DNA from: Acidobacteriota bacterium
Lineage (GTDB): Bacteria > Acidobacteriota > UBA6911 > RPQK01 > JADFOI01
Reading direction: 5' to 3'
DNA: 13,068 nt
Assembly (NCBI GenBank): GCA_030624355.1
Contig: JAUXKG010000025.1
Coordinates: forward strand, 1-13,068
The notes beneath the pieces were generated by a model, which was given only the letters and a program-made list of their open reading frames with translations, was not told the DNA's origin and searched no databases. The translations under genes and the position numbers were made by a program. Shown here one piece after another: positions 6,822 to 13,068 of this stretch; within the stretch, counting starts at the first letter, position 1, and the number at the start of each line of letters is the position of its first letter.

Positions 6822-7910
6822 ATGTTCGGAATGAGAGCTCTGACCGAATTCGATTATCTTCTCTTCGGCACTTCTCTGATGCTGGCTCTTCTGGGAGTGC
6901 TTGGAATCTACAGTGCCGCAACACAGGGGAGTTCTGGCACCTTTGTCCGTCAGCTTTTCTGGATCGTACTGGGTGTTGTTGTTTGTCTGGTAGTCGCTTC
7001 CATCGACTACCACTTCTTGGCTGATCACGCCTTGCTGTTTTACTGCTGCTCGATCGCACTTCTGGTTGGGATTCTGTTTTTTGGCACTGAAATCAATGGA
7101 AGCAAGAGCTGGCTTGTTGTGGGAGGAGTGCAATTTCAACCTTCGGAGATTACCAAACTGGTGGTGATTCTAGCTCTGGCGCAGTATTTGGGTGAGCTTA
7201 GCGAGACTCGCCTGAGCCGGCGGAATTACGTGACGCTGAGCGTGATCACTCTGGTGCCTGCCTTTCTGATTGTTCTGCAGGGCGATTTGGGAACGGCGCT
7301 CATGTACCTTCCTGTAGTGGCTGGGATGACCATGGTGGTGACCGGCTTGAGGATGCGATTCTTTGTCGGTGTGCTGATGTTTTCACTGCTAATAGCGCCG
7401 ATTGCCTGGTTCTCTTTGAAGGATTATCAAAAGCAGCGCATCCTGGTGACCTTCGATCCGGAGTTGGATCCCCAGGGAATTGGCTACCAGGCCCGACAAT
7501 CCCAGATTGCCATCGGCTCCGGAGGTCTGTTGGGAAAAGGGGTCGGACAGGGATTGCAGAGCAAACTGGGCTTTGTTCCTGAGGTTCACACCGACTTTAT
7601 TTTCGCCCTGCTAGCGGAGGAAACCGGGCTGGTGGGGGCCTCACTGATCTTGATGCTCTATTTGCTGGTTCTGACGCGCCTGATCTATATTGCAGAGGTG
7701 GCCCGCGATCGGGTTGGAATTCTTATTGTGACCGGTGTTGCCAGTCTCATGTTCTTTCATGTCATGGTCAACGTGGGGATGACCCTCGGAGTTTTGCCGG
7801 CCGTCGGGATCCCTTTGCCCCTGCTAAGCTATGGTGGATCCTCCACTTTGACCACCTTTGCAGCCCTGGGATTGGCTTTGAACGTCTTCCAGCGGCGTTT
7901 CGTCTACTAG
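6822..7910 (+). CDS. rodA: SEDS peptidoglycan glycosyltransferase RodA
   Basis: RodA polymerises lipid II into glycan strands at the lateral wall, together with PBP2. The 362-residue protein is hydrophobic throughout with about ten membrane segments. It shows SEDS motifs: QPSEITKL (106-113), QGDLGTAL (153-160), the extracellular loop GSGGLLGKGVGQG (232-244) leading to HTDFIFALLAEE (256-267), and LSYGGSS (335-341). D258 in HTDF corresponds to the acidic residue needed for polymerase activity in studied RodA proteins. Start ATG 6822 directly follows the mrdA stop and has GAGG at 6812-6815 with 6-nt spacing. An ATG at 6818 overlapping the mrdA stop is out of frame. M4 is an alternative start. 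It is the last gene of the elongasome operon; I see no clear terminator after it. Confidence 0.96.
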   Translation: MFGMRALTEFDYLLFGTSLMLALLGVLGIYSAATQGSSGTFVRQLFWIVLGVVVCLVVASIDYHFLADHALLFYCCSIALLVGILFFGTEINGSKSWLVVGGVQFQPSEITKLVVILALAQYLGELSETRLSRRNYVTLSVITLVPAFLIVLQGDLGTALMYLPVVAGMTMVVTGLRMRFFVGVLMFSLLIAPIAWFSLKDYQKQRILVTFDPELDPQGIGYQARQSQIAIGSGGLLGKGVGQGLQSKLGFVPEVHTDFIFALLAEETGLVGASLILMLYLLVLTRLIYIAEVARDRVGILIVTGVASLMFFHVMVNVGMTLGVLPAVGIPLPLLSYGGSSTLTTFAALGLALNVFQRRFVY

Positions 7911-7917
7911 CCACCGC

Positions 7918-7947
7918 TTGCCAGCCTTTCCCTCCCGCCGGTATAAT
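7918..7947 (+). promoter_or_regulatory. Sigma70-type promoter for the rng leader
   Basis: TTGCCA (7918-7923) and a perfect TATAAT (7942-7947) are 18 bp apart, beginning 8 bp after the rodA stop. Transcription would start near 7954, about 480 nt before the rng start codon. This is the strongest promoter match in the window and suggests that rng and the genes after it can be expressed independently of the mre operon. Confidence 0.7.
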
Positions 7948-7953
7948 GGTCGA

Positions 7954-8434
7954 GGAATGATAAGCAATAGCAGTCACTAGGTTTGACTTTATTTAGAGAA
8001 GTTTCTCGCCCGGACTGTAACGAAGCGGGAAAGGCGACGAGTTGGCCAGGCCCCCGGCCGGAAGGATTTTCGGAACGGCTGCCAGGGCCCGTCGTGGAGA
8101 CCGACCGCCGCGCCTGGCGGCAAAAATATCGCCAAGGCGGCTGAATCGATCAGGAATCCGGGCTAGAGCGGCAAACCGCTGATCGCGCCAAGCGTGAAGC
8201 GGAGGAAGGTTGCCGGTCGCGAGCACAGGAAAAGGTTTTGTATAAGCCAGTTTGTGGTGTTTTTACGTCCCCTTTTTCCATCCGCAGGCGCGAATGACGA
8301 AGTTGGACTGCCAACCGTTTATGGTTCGGCAGGCCAGCAGCCCTTCCTCTAGCGAGAACACTTCTCTCAGCTAGCACCTTCTGCGTGAGGTGCTCAGTGC
8401 AACGGGTAAATGTACCTGTTCGAAGGGAAGAATC
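7954..8434 (+). ncRNA. Long structured 5' leader of rng, or a separate small RNA
   Basis: No protein gene fits this stretch, but it contains many strong stems. They are CGCCTGGCG/CGCCAAGGCG (8111-8139), AGCGG/CCGCT with a CAAA loop (8167-8180), TCGCG/CGCGA (about 8183-8222), CTGCCAACC/GGTTCGGCAG with one bulge (8308-8332), a two-part CTAGC-GAGAA/TTCTC-GCTAG stem (8349-8374), AGCACCT/AGGTGCT (8373-8394) and ACGGGTA/TACCTGT (8402-8419). A-rich and U-rich single-stranded tracts lie between them (8121-8128, 8259-8263, 8273-8277). In E. coli the RNase E mRNA has a leader of about 360 nt with stem-loops through which the enzyme controls its own message; by analogy this leader may do the same. It matches no riboswitch, tmRNA, 6S or SRP RNA pattern I know, and no internal terminator is clear. 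Confidence 0.5.
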
Positions 8435-10132
8435 ATGTCAAAAGAGTTACTGATTTCCTCCACCAGCCTGGAGACCAGGCTGGTGATTCTAGAGGACGAT
8501 CAAGCCACCGAGATTTTTATTGAGAGGGCGAAGAATCGTGGAATCCTTGGGAATATCTGCAAAGGGAGGGTTACCAGGGTGCTTCCTGGAATGCAGGCCG
8601 CTTTTGTGAATATTGGTCTGGATCGGGACGCCTTTCTGTATGTAGCTGATTTTTTTGAAGAGTACGAGGAGTACCAGGAGCTTTTCGGAGCGAGTGCCGA
8701 GGAAGGCATGATGCCGTTTGACCGTCAGGCCGGGCAATCCGCCGCTGATGAGACGCCGCGCTCGCGCCGCGGCAGGCGAAGAGGAAGAGCCTCGCGCAAG
8801 AATCAGGCTGTCCTCTCCCAGTCGGGTCCTGACGACCGAGGGAAAGCAGCGGCCACTGCGCCGTCACCTGCCCCCACCACTCCCGATCATCCGGGAACTG
8901 AGCAGGAGGTGAGTCTTCCGGAAAAACAACCGACCCCCGCTTCCGATCCCAACGAGAAGTCCTACGCTGGGTTTGCGCGACTGCCGGGAGAAAGCCACCA
9001 TCTGCTTCCCGCCCAGGCGGAGACGGTGGTGGAATTTGAGCCTGAGCAACCCCCTGAAAAGAATCCTCCCGATTCCGAAGCTCGATTGAGGCACAAGCCT
9101 CCTTTGCAGAAGCTGTCTGCTCCCAGGGAGCGGAGACAGCCCAGACAGGGGGGCTCGGGAAATGGTCGCGCTCTGATCGGCGATTTGTTGCGCCAGGGCC
9201 AGGAGATTCTGGTTCAAGTGGCCAAGGAGCCGATTGGGAAAAAGGGTGCCCGCATCACCTCGCACGTGGCACTGCCCGGGCGCTATCTGGTGTTCATGCC
9301 GACCGTTGAGCATGTCGGTGTCTCTCGACAAATCGTGTCCGACAAGGAGCGTCAACGGCTGAAAAGCCTTGTCCTTGAACTGCGCGGCAATTCCAACAAG
9401 GGTTTCATCGTCCGAACAGTCGGTGAGGGAGCGAAGAAAAAGGATTTTCAGCAGGACATGGCTTATTTAACCGAACTGTGGGAAGAAGTTCGAGGCAAGG
9501 CTGAGAAACTTTCTGCCCCCGCCTTGGTGCACCGGGAGCCCAACTTGACTCACCGGGTCGTCCGTGACTACTTCTCTAGTGAATTCAAGACTATTCGGGT
9601 TGACGATGAACGGGAGTATGAAGGAATTGTCAATTTTGTTAGCCGCTTTAATCCCGATCTGGTCAAACGAGTTCGTCTCTACAACAAGCAGGTGCCCCTT
9701 CTGGATGAATACGGAGTGTCGGCTGATCTGGAGAAGGCTCTCAAACAGAAAGTATGGCTAAAAAAGGGGGGATATATCGTCATCAATCAGACAGAGGCGC
9801 TGGTTGCCATAGATGTCAACACAGGCAGGTTCGTCGGGAGCACCAATTCCTTGGAGGACACCATCACCAAGACCAACCTGGATGCGGCCAGAGAAGCTGT
9901 ACGGCAGATTCGCCTTCGTAACCTGGGCGGTATCATCGTCATTGACTTCATTGATATGGACGAGAAGAAGAATCGCGAGAAAGTTATGGAGGCTCTTCAG
10001 CAGGAGCTTGCCAAGGACAAGTCGCCATCGAAGGTTCTTCAGTTCAACGACTTTGGACTGGTTGCCATCACCCGCAAACGAGTCAGGCAGTCCCTGGAAA
10101 GGCTTTTGGGCCAACCTTGCACGTATTGCTAA
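8435..10132 (+). CDS. rng: Ribonuclease E/G, main part, ending at an in-frame TAA
   Basis: An endoribonuclease of the RNase E/G family, acting in mRNA decay and rRNA/tRNA processing. From ATG 8435, chosen because AGGGAAG lies just upstream and MSKELLIS is the normal N-terminus, the frame gives 565 residues. An S1 RNA-binding domain begins at about 36 (GNICKGRVTRVLPGMQAAFV) and is split by a 165-170 residue hydrophilic insertion (about 77-245) with an Arg-rich patch, RSRRGRRRGRASRK (109-122), and Pro-rich sequence. The catalytic domain follows with AIDVNTGR (458-465, metal ligand D460) and IVIDFIDM (501-508, D504). The frame ends CTYC, the zinc-link CxxC (562-565), at TAA 10130-10132. The family C-terminal small domain continues in the same frame to 10399, so this looks like one 654-codon gene with a nonsense codon. 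The stop might reflect a pseudogene, a sequence error, or a split or recoded gene. Confidence 0.88.
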   Translation: MSKELLISSTSLETRLVILEDDQATEIFIERAKNRGILGNICKGRVTRVLPGMQAAFVNIGLDRDAFLYVADFFEEYEEYQELFGASAEEGMMPFDRQAGQSAADETPRSRRGRRRGRASRKNQAVLSQSGPDDRGKAAATAPSPAPTTPDHPGTEQEVSLPEKQPTPASDPNEKSYAGFARLPGESHHLLPAQAETVVEFEPEQPPEKNPPDSEARLRHKPPLQKLSAPRERRQPRQGGSGNGRALIGDLLRQGQEILVQVAKEPIGKKGARITSHVALPGRYLVFMPTVEHVGVSRQIVSDKERQRLKSLVLELRGNSNKGFIVRTVGEGAKKKDFQQDMAYLTELWEEVRGKAEKLSAPALVHREPNLTHRVVRDYFSSEFKTIRVDDEREYEGIVNFVSRFNPDLVKRVRLYNKQVPLLDEYGVSADLEKALKQKVWLKKGGYIVINQTEALVAIDVNTGRFVGSTNSLEDTITKTNLDAAREAVRQIRLRNLGGIIVIDFIDMDEKKNREKVMEALQQELAKDKSPSKVLQFNDFGLVAITRKRVRQSLERLLGQPCTYC

Positions 10133-10141
10133 GGCACCGGC

Positions 10142-10399
10142 GTGATCCGCTCCATTCGGACGCTGTGTTACTCCATTCATGAGGAGGTCCGCAGGATGCT
10201 TCCTCACCTGGGATCGGGAGAGGAGATCCTGATCCGCTGTCATCCAGACCTCGGCAAAGCCCTGCAAAACGGGGAGAGGCAGGTTGTAAAGGAAATTGAA
10301 GAGTTGACGGGCAAGGTCGTACTGATCAAGGCCGATCCTGTCATGCACATCGAGCAATTTGACGTGGTAGAGACCGGGTCTTGGGAAGGCCATGAGTGA
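10142..10399 (+). CDS. rng: Ribonuclease E/G C-terminal small domain, separated by an in-frame stop
   Basis: This stretch continues the rng frame after TAA 10130-10132. Codons GGC ACC GGC then GTG supply the GTG (Gly-Thr-Gly) that normally follows CxxCx in RNase E/G. The 85 residues from GTG 10142 (VIRSIRTLCYSIHEEVRRM..., ending HIEQFDVVE plus a short tail) match the C-terminal small domain that forms the dimer interface. There are no frameshifts or further stops, so the domain has not decayed. It could be translated separately: AAGG (10131-10134) lies 7 nt before GTG 10142. Otherwise it is reached by read-through, or the stop is an error. Its TGA overlaps the mazG start by 8 bases, so it sits in the operon like a normal 3' end of rng. 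Confidence 0.75.
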   Translation: MIRSIRTLCYSIHEEVRRMLPHLGSGEEILIRCHPDLGKALQNGERQVVKEIEELTGKVVLIKADPVMHIEQFDVVETGSWEGHE

Positions 10400-11201
10400 G
10401 CCGGGCTATTTTCAAAAGCTGGTGGAGCTGGTGGATATGCTTCGCGGACCTCAAGGCTGCCCCTGGGATCGGGAGCAGACGCGCGAGACTCTGAAGCCGC
10501 TGCTGGTGGAAGAGACCTATGAGGTCCTTGAGGCCCTGGATGGTTCGGATTCCGAAGAATTGTGCGACGAATTGGGGGATCTGCTTTTCCAGGTTATCTT
10601 CCACAGCTGCATCTCAAAAGAGAAGGGTGAATTCGATGTTGGTGATGTATGCCGCCGAAGTTACGAGAAGATGGTGGGGCGCCACCCGCATGTTTTCGGA
10701 GAGGAATCGTACCGGGATTCGCAGGAGTTGCTGAGAAACTGGGAAGGAATTAAGGCAGCTGAAAAGAAAGCGACTGGCCGTCCCGTCACCCGGAAATCCC
10801 TGTTGGACGGCATCCCGAAAGAACTTCCCTCCCTTTACTTTGCCTATCAGGTTTCATCCAAGGCCGCCCGTGTAGGATTCGATTGGAGTAACATTGAAGA
10901 TATCCGGGAAAAATTGCTGGAAGAATTTGAAGAACTTCGCTCGGCTCTCGAAGAGGGTGATGAAGAAAAGGCCAAAGATGAAATGGGAGACCTTCTTTTC
11001 TCAGCGGTAAATATGGCCCGGCATCTTCAAATTGATCCGGAAACAGCACTGAATCGCGCCAATCGCAAGTTCTCGGCTCGCTTTAAGGCGATGGAGGAAT
11101 TCTTTTCCGGGCAGGGCAAGGATCTCCAGGAAGTGGAGGCTCACGAGATGGAAGTTTTCTGGCAGGATCACAAAGCAGCGGAAAGCGGAAATGCAAACTG
11201 A
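10392..11201 (+). CDS. mazG: Nucleoside triphosphate pyrophosphohydrolase MazG
   Basis: MazG hydrolyses (d)NTPs to the monophosphate and pyrophosphate, cleaning damaged nucleotides from the pool; in E. coli it also lowers ppGpp. The 269 residues match the two-domain E. coli form. The N-terminal domain has CPWDREQT (23-30), E40-E41-x-x-E44 and E60-x-x-D63, the metal-binding EExxE...ExxD pattern, then GRHPHVFGE (96-104). The second domain repeats it with E177-E178-x-x-E181 and E197-x-x-D200. Start ATG 10392 overlaps the end of the rng frame by 8 bases and has GGGAAGG just upstream, so translation is probably coupled to rng. Confidence 0.95.
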   Translation: MSEPGYFQKLVELVDMLRGPQGCPWDREQTRETLKPLLVEETYEVLEALDGSDSEELCDELGDLLFQVIFHSCISKEKGEFDVGDVCRRSYEKMVGRHPHVFGEESYRDSQELLRNWEGIKAAEKKATGRPVTRKSLLDGIPKELPSLYFAYQVSSKAARVGFDWSNIEDIREKLLEEFEELRSALEEGDEEKAKDEMGDLLFSAVNMARHLQIDPETALNRANRKFSARFKAMEEFFSGQGKDLQEVEAHEMEVFWQDHKAAESGNAN

Positions 11202-11271
11202 TCAGCTCATGGATCTGCCTGAAGGTTGAGACTGTGCCCGGTTTTGGTTATTTGCTCAGGAGGTGTCGAAA

Positions 11272-11730
11272 ATGGGCAGCGCAGAAGACGAACAACAAGA
11301 GTCAGAGTCAGAGTTCAAGGTAACAGATCGTCGCCAGTTTACTGCGGAAGGCGAAATTCGCTCCTCGGTTTTAGAGGAAACTGAGCCGCCGCAGAGAGCT
11401 TCCGAGACCGAACCCAGAGAGGATCCGCCACCGCCAGCCGACACTCCACAGGAACCTGTATCCGAGGGGCATCCGGAAGCGATCAACCTCTCATCATTCC
11501 TGATCTCCCTGGCCACCACCGGCATGGTTCACCTGGGCGAAATTCCGGAACCCACTACAGGTCAGAAGATGGAAAATCTGGAGGGAGCCAGCCAGATGAT
11601 TGAGATATTGTCCATCCTGAAGGAGAAGACGGAAGGAAATCTGTCGACAGACGAAAGTCGCTTGCTTGAAGGCCTCCTTTATGAACTTCGAATGAAATTC
11701 ATTAGCAAAACCAAAGCCATCAATCTCTGA
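11272..11730 (+). CDS. DUF1844 domain protein of unknown function
   Basis: A 152-residue cytoplasmic protein with no known biochemical function. The N-terminal half (about 1-68) is acidic and Pro/Glu-rich, probably disordered, apart from FKVTDRRQFTAEGE (15-28), which recurs at the start of many DUF1844 proteins. The C-terminal half (about 72-146) is the DUF1844 helical domain, with FLISLATTGMVHLGEIPEP (76-94) and LLEGLLYELRMKF (131-143). The ATG at 11272 is chosen because a near-perfect AGGAGGT (11258-11264) lies 7 nt before it; an in-frame GTG at 11263 overlaps that site and is unlikely. The stop TGA shares its A with the next ATG (TGATG), so the gene is coupled to the metallo-hydrolase. Confidence 0.85.
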   Translation: MGSAEDEQQESESEFKVTDRRQFTAEGEIRSSVLEETEPPQRASETEPREDPPPPADTPQEPVSEGHPEAINLSSFLISLATTGMVHLGEIPEPTTGQKMENLEGASQMIEILSILKEKTEGNLSTDESRLLEGLLYELRMKFISKTKAINL

Positions 11731-12482
11731 TGCGGGTCACTTTTCTAGGGACCGGAACCTCTCGCGGAGTCCCTCTCATCGGTTGCGGCTGCAAAGTCTG
11801 CACCTCATCGAACCCCAAAAACAAGAGATTACGGCCTTCGATTCTGATTGAAAGCCAGGCTAATGTAGTGATCGACACATCTGTGGATTTTCGGGTGCAG
11901 ATGCTCCAGCACAAGGTCCAGCAATTGGATGCCATTGTCTACACTCACCCCCACGTCGACCACATTCTAGGATTGGATGATGTATATCCGTTCAATTTCT
12001 GGTCGGGGAAATCTCTTCCGATTTATGGCAGCGCACAAACGCTCAAAGAAGTGAGGATCACCTTTCGCTACCTGTTCGAAGAGGAGCGTTATCCAGGCAC
12101 CGCCGATGTGGAGTTGATTCCAATCGAGGGAACATTTCGGATCGGCGACTTGGAGTTCCAACCCATTCAGGTTTTTCACGGGCAACTTCCGGTGTTGGGC
12201 TTTCGTGTCGGCCGGTTTGCCTATGTCACGGATGTCAGTCACATCCCTGAAGAGAGCTTGATGCAGCTGCAAGGATTGGACTGTCTGGTGCTCGATGGGC
12301 TTCGTTACGAAAGTCATCCGACCCACTTCAGTCTTTCCCAGGCGGCTGAAACGGCCCATCGTTTGGGCGCCCATCAGACTTTTCTGATCCACATGACCCA
12401 CGAGGTGGATCACGACGAAGGAAATACATTCCTCCCGGAGTCAGTCAAACTGGCGTATGACGGGCAAGTGTTGGAGTTCTAG
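11730..12482 (+). CDS. PhnP-like metallo-beta-lactamase-fold hydrolase
   Basis: A 250-residue metal-dependent hydrolase of the PhnP/RNase Z-like branch of the metallo-beta-lactamase fold. Visible motifs: GTGTSRGVPLIGCGCKVC (7-24) with a Cys cluster C19/C21/C24 typical of PhnP-like proteins, the metal-binding HPHVDH (73-78), then probable ligands H150, D168 and H221, and the HPTHFSLSQA stretch (196-205). Relatives include the phosphodiesterase PhnP, which opens cyclic phosphates, but there are no other phn genes here, so the substrate is unknown. It starts at ATG 11730, overlapping the DUF1844 stop by one base, and its TAG overlaps the ribF GTG by one base, so the three genes form one translationally coupled block. 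Confidence 0.88.
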   Translation: MRVTFLGTGTSRGVPLIGCGCKVCTSSNPKNKRLRPSILIESQANVVIDTSVDFRVQMLQHKVQQLDAIVYTHPHVDHILGLDDVYPFNFWSGKSLPIYGSAQTLKEVRITFRYLFEEERYPGTADVELIPIEGTFRIGDLEFQPIQVFHGQLPVLGFRVGRFAYVTDVSHIPEESLMQLQGLDCLVLDGLRYESHPTHFSLSQAAETAHRLGAHQTFLIHMTHEVDHDEGNTFLPESVKLAYDGQVLEF

Positions 12483-13068
12483 TGCAGATCATCGATGGGT
12501 TGAATCAGTTCCCAAAATCCCTGGATTATCCAGTGATGGCGATCGGGATCTTTGATGGAGTCCATCGGGGACATCAGGCCATCGTTGAACGTCTGGTGGC
12601 CAGATCGCGAGAGAAAAAGGGGGCTTGTGCGATTCTGACCTTCTGTCCTCATCCGCAAAAGATTATTTCTCCGGCTGATGCCCCGCTTCTGATTCAGACT
12701 GTGGAGCAGAAGGAGGCAATGCTGGATCATCTCGGTGTGGATCTGTTGGTGCGTGTGCCCTTCACGCGAGAACTCTCTCTCTACAGTCCGGAGAAGTTTG
12801 CCCGTGAAGTCCTGCACGACCATGGAATTCGGGAGATTCACGTGGGAAGCAATTTCCGTTTTGGGCATCGCCGTTCCGGAAGTATTGAAACCCTGCGAGA
12901 GCTGGGCGAGGAATTGAGCTTTGAAATTCATGAGATTACGCCAGTAGCTTTTCGTGGTCAGCGGATCAGTAGCACTGCGATTCGAAGTGTGCTGAGCCAG
13001 GGACGGGTGGCCTTTGCCAGAAGGCTTCTGGGCCGCCCGTATCAGATCGTGGGTACAGTGGTGCGCGG
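12482..13068 (+). CDS. ribF: Bifunctional riboflavin kinase/FAD synthetase RibF, 5' part
   Basis: RibF phosphorylates riboflavin to FMN and adenylates FMN to FAD. Only 195 codons are inside the window; the frame is open at the right edge. The visible part is the N-terminal FAD synthetase (nucleotidyltransferase) domain: GIFDGVHRGHQ with the HxGH-like motif, LTFCPHPQKI, VGSNFRFGHRRSG, and ISSTAIRSVL followed by RRLLGRPYQIVGTVV, which begins the riboflavin kinase domain. The start is GTG at 12482, overlapping the preceding TAG by one base (TAGTG), with GGAG at 12473-12476 and 5-nt spacing. The C-terminal kinase domain lies beyond the window. Confidence 0.94.
   Translation, partial: MQIIDGLNQFPKSLDYPVMAIGIFDGVHRGHQAIVERLVARSREKKGACAILTFCPHPQKIISPADAPLLIQTVEQKEAMLDHLGVDLLVRVPFTRELSLYSPEKFAREVLHDHGIREIHVGSNFRFGHRRSGSIETLRELGEELSFEIHEITPVAFRGQRISSTAIRSVLSQGRVAFARRLLGRPYQIVGTVVR

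Noticed and set aside
6818..7024. ATG at 6818 overlapping the mrdA stop as a start
   Set aside because: It leads to a 68-codon frame unrelated to any family; the rodA frame from ATG 6822 gives the correct SEDS protein and has better ribosome-binding site spacing.
8150..8240. RNase P RNA-like fragments (ATCCGGGCT, GCAAACCGC) in the rng leader
   Set aside because: The fragments recall conserved RNase P RNA sequences, but the matching 3' strand of the P4 helix is missing and the order and spacing do not fit, so this is probably chance.
8294..8374. 26-codon ORF in the rng leader (MTKLDCQPF...)
   Set aside because: The ribosome-binding site is weak, there is no family match, and the same bases form strong RNA stems.
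8390..8434. GTG 8390 as the rng start
   Set aside because: It adds 15 residues not expected in RNase E/G and falls inside a leader hairpin; ATG 8435 has a good ribosome-binding site and the family N-terminus.
11263..11271. GTG 11263 as the DUF1844 start
   Set aside because: The codon overlaps the near-perfect AGGAGGT that is correctly spaced for ATG 11272.

Overview
The window looks like chromosomal housekeeping sequence from a Gram-negative, rod-shaped bacterium of mid-range GC. An Acidobacteriota-like source is my best guess. That guess rests on the mreBCD-mrdA-rodA-rng order followed by mazG, a DUF1844 gene, a PhnP-like metallo-hydrolase and ribF, and on the long insertion in the RNase G S1 domain. 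It is an inference from gene content, not a tested placement.

Layout. Positions 1-184 hold no gene I can name; they contain a short direct repeat and an inverted repeat beside a tRNA-Ala(GGC) gene (185-260, minus strand). Next, also on the minus strand, is a membrane-anchored PpiD-type periplasmic chaperone/prolyl isomerase (289-2184). A 371-bp divergent intergenic region (2185-2555) carries a good promoter for the plus-strand genes and a weaker one for ppiD. From 2556 to 7910 runs the elongasome operon: mreB, mreC, mreD, mrdA (PBP2) and rodA. These are tightly spaced or overlapping, except for a 59-bp mreC-mreD gap that holds a 30-bp REP-like palindrome.

A strong sigma70-type promoter just after rodA starts a leader of about 480 nt, rich in hairpins, ahead of an RNase E/G gene (rng). 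The rng reading frame is interrupted by a single in-frame TAA directly after the CxxC zinc-link motif. The C-terminal part continues in the same frame, well conserved, to 10399. It is followed by overlapping mazG, then a DUF1844 gene, the metallo-hydrolase and the start of ribF, which runs off the right edge. Those last three genes overlap by one base at each junction.

Functionally, the left and middle parts serve the cell envelope: periplasmic folding, then MreB filaments, the MreC/MreD scaffold and the RodA/PBP2 peptidoglycan synthase. The right part serves RNA processing, nucleotide-pool sanitation and flavin cofactor synthesis. The point most worth checking is the interrupted RNase G gene and its long leader. 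I see no CRISPR array, transposase or defence system, and no clearly new multi-gene system.
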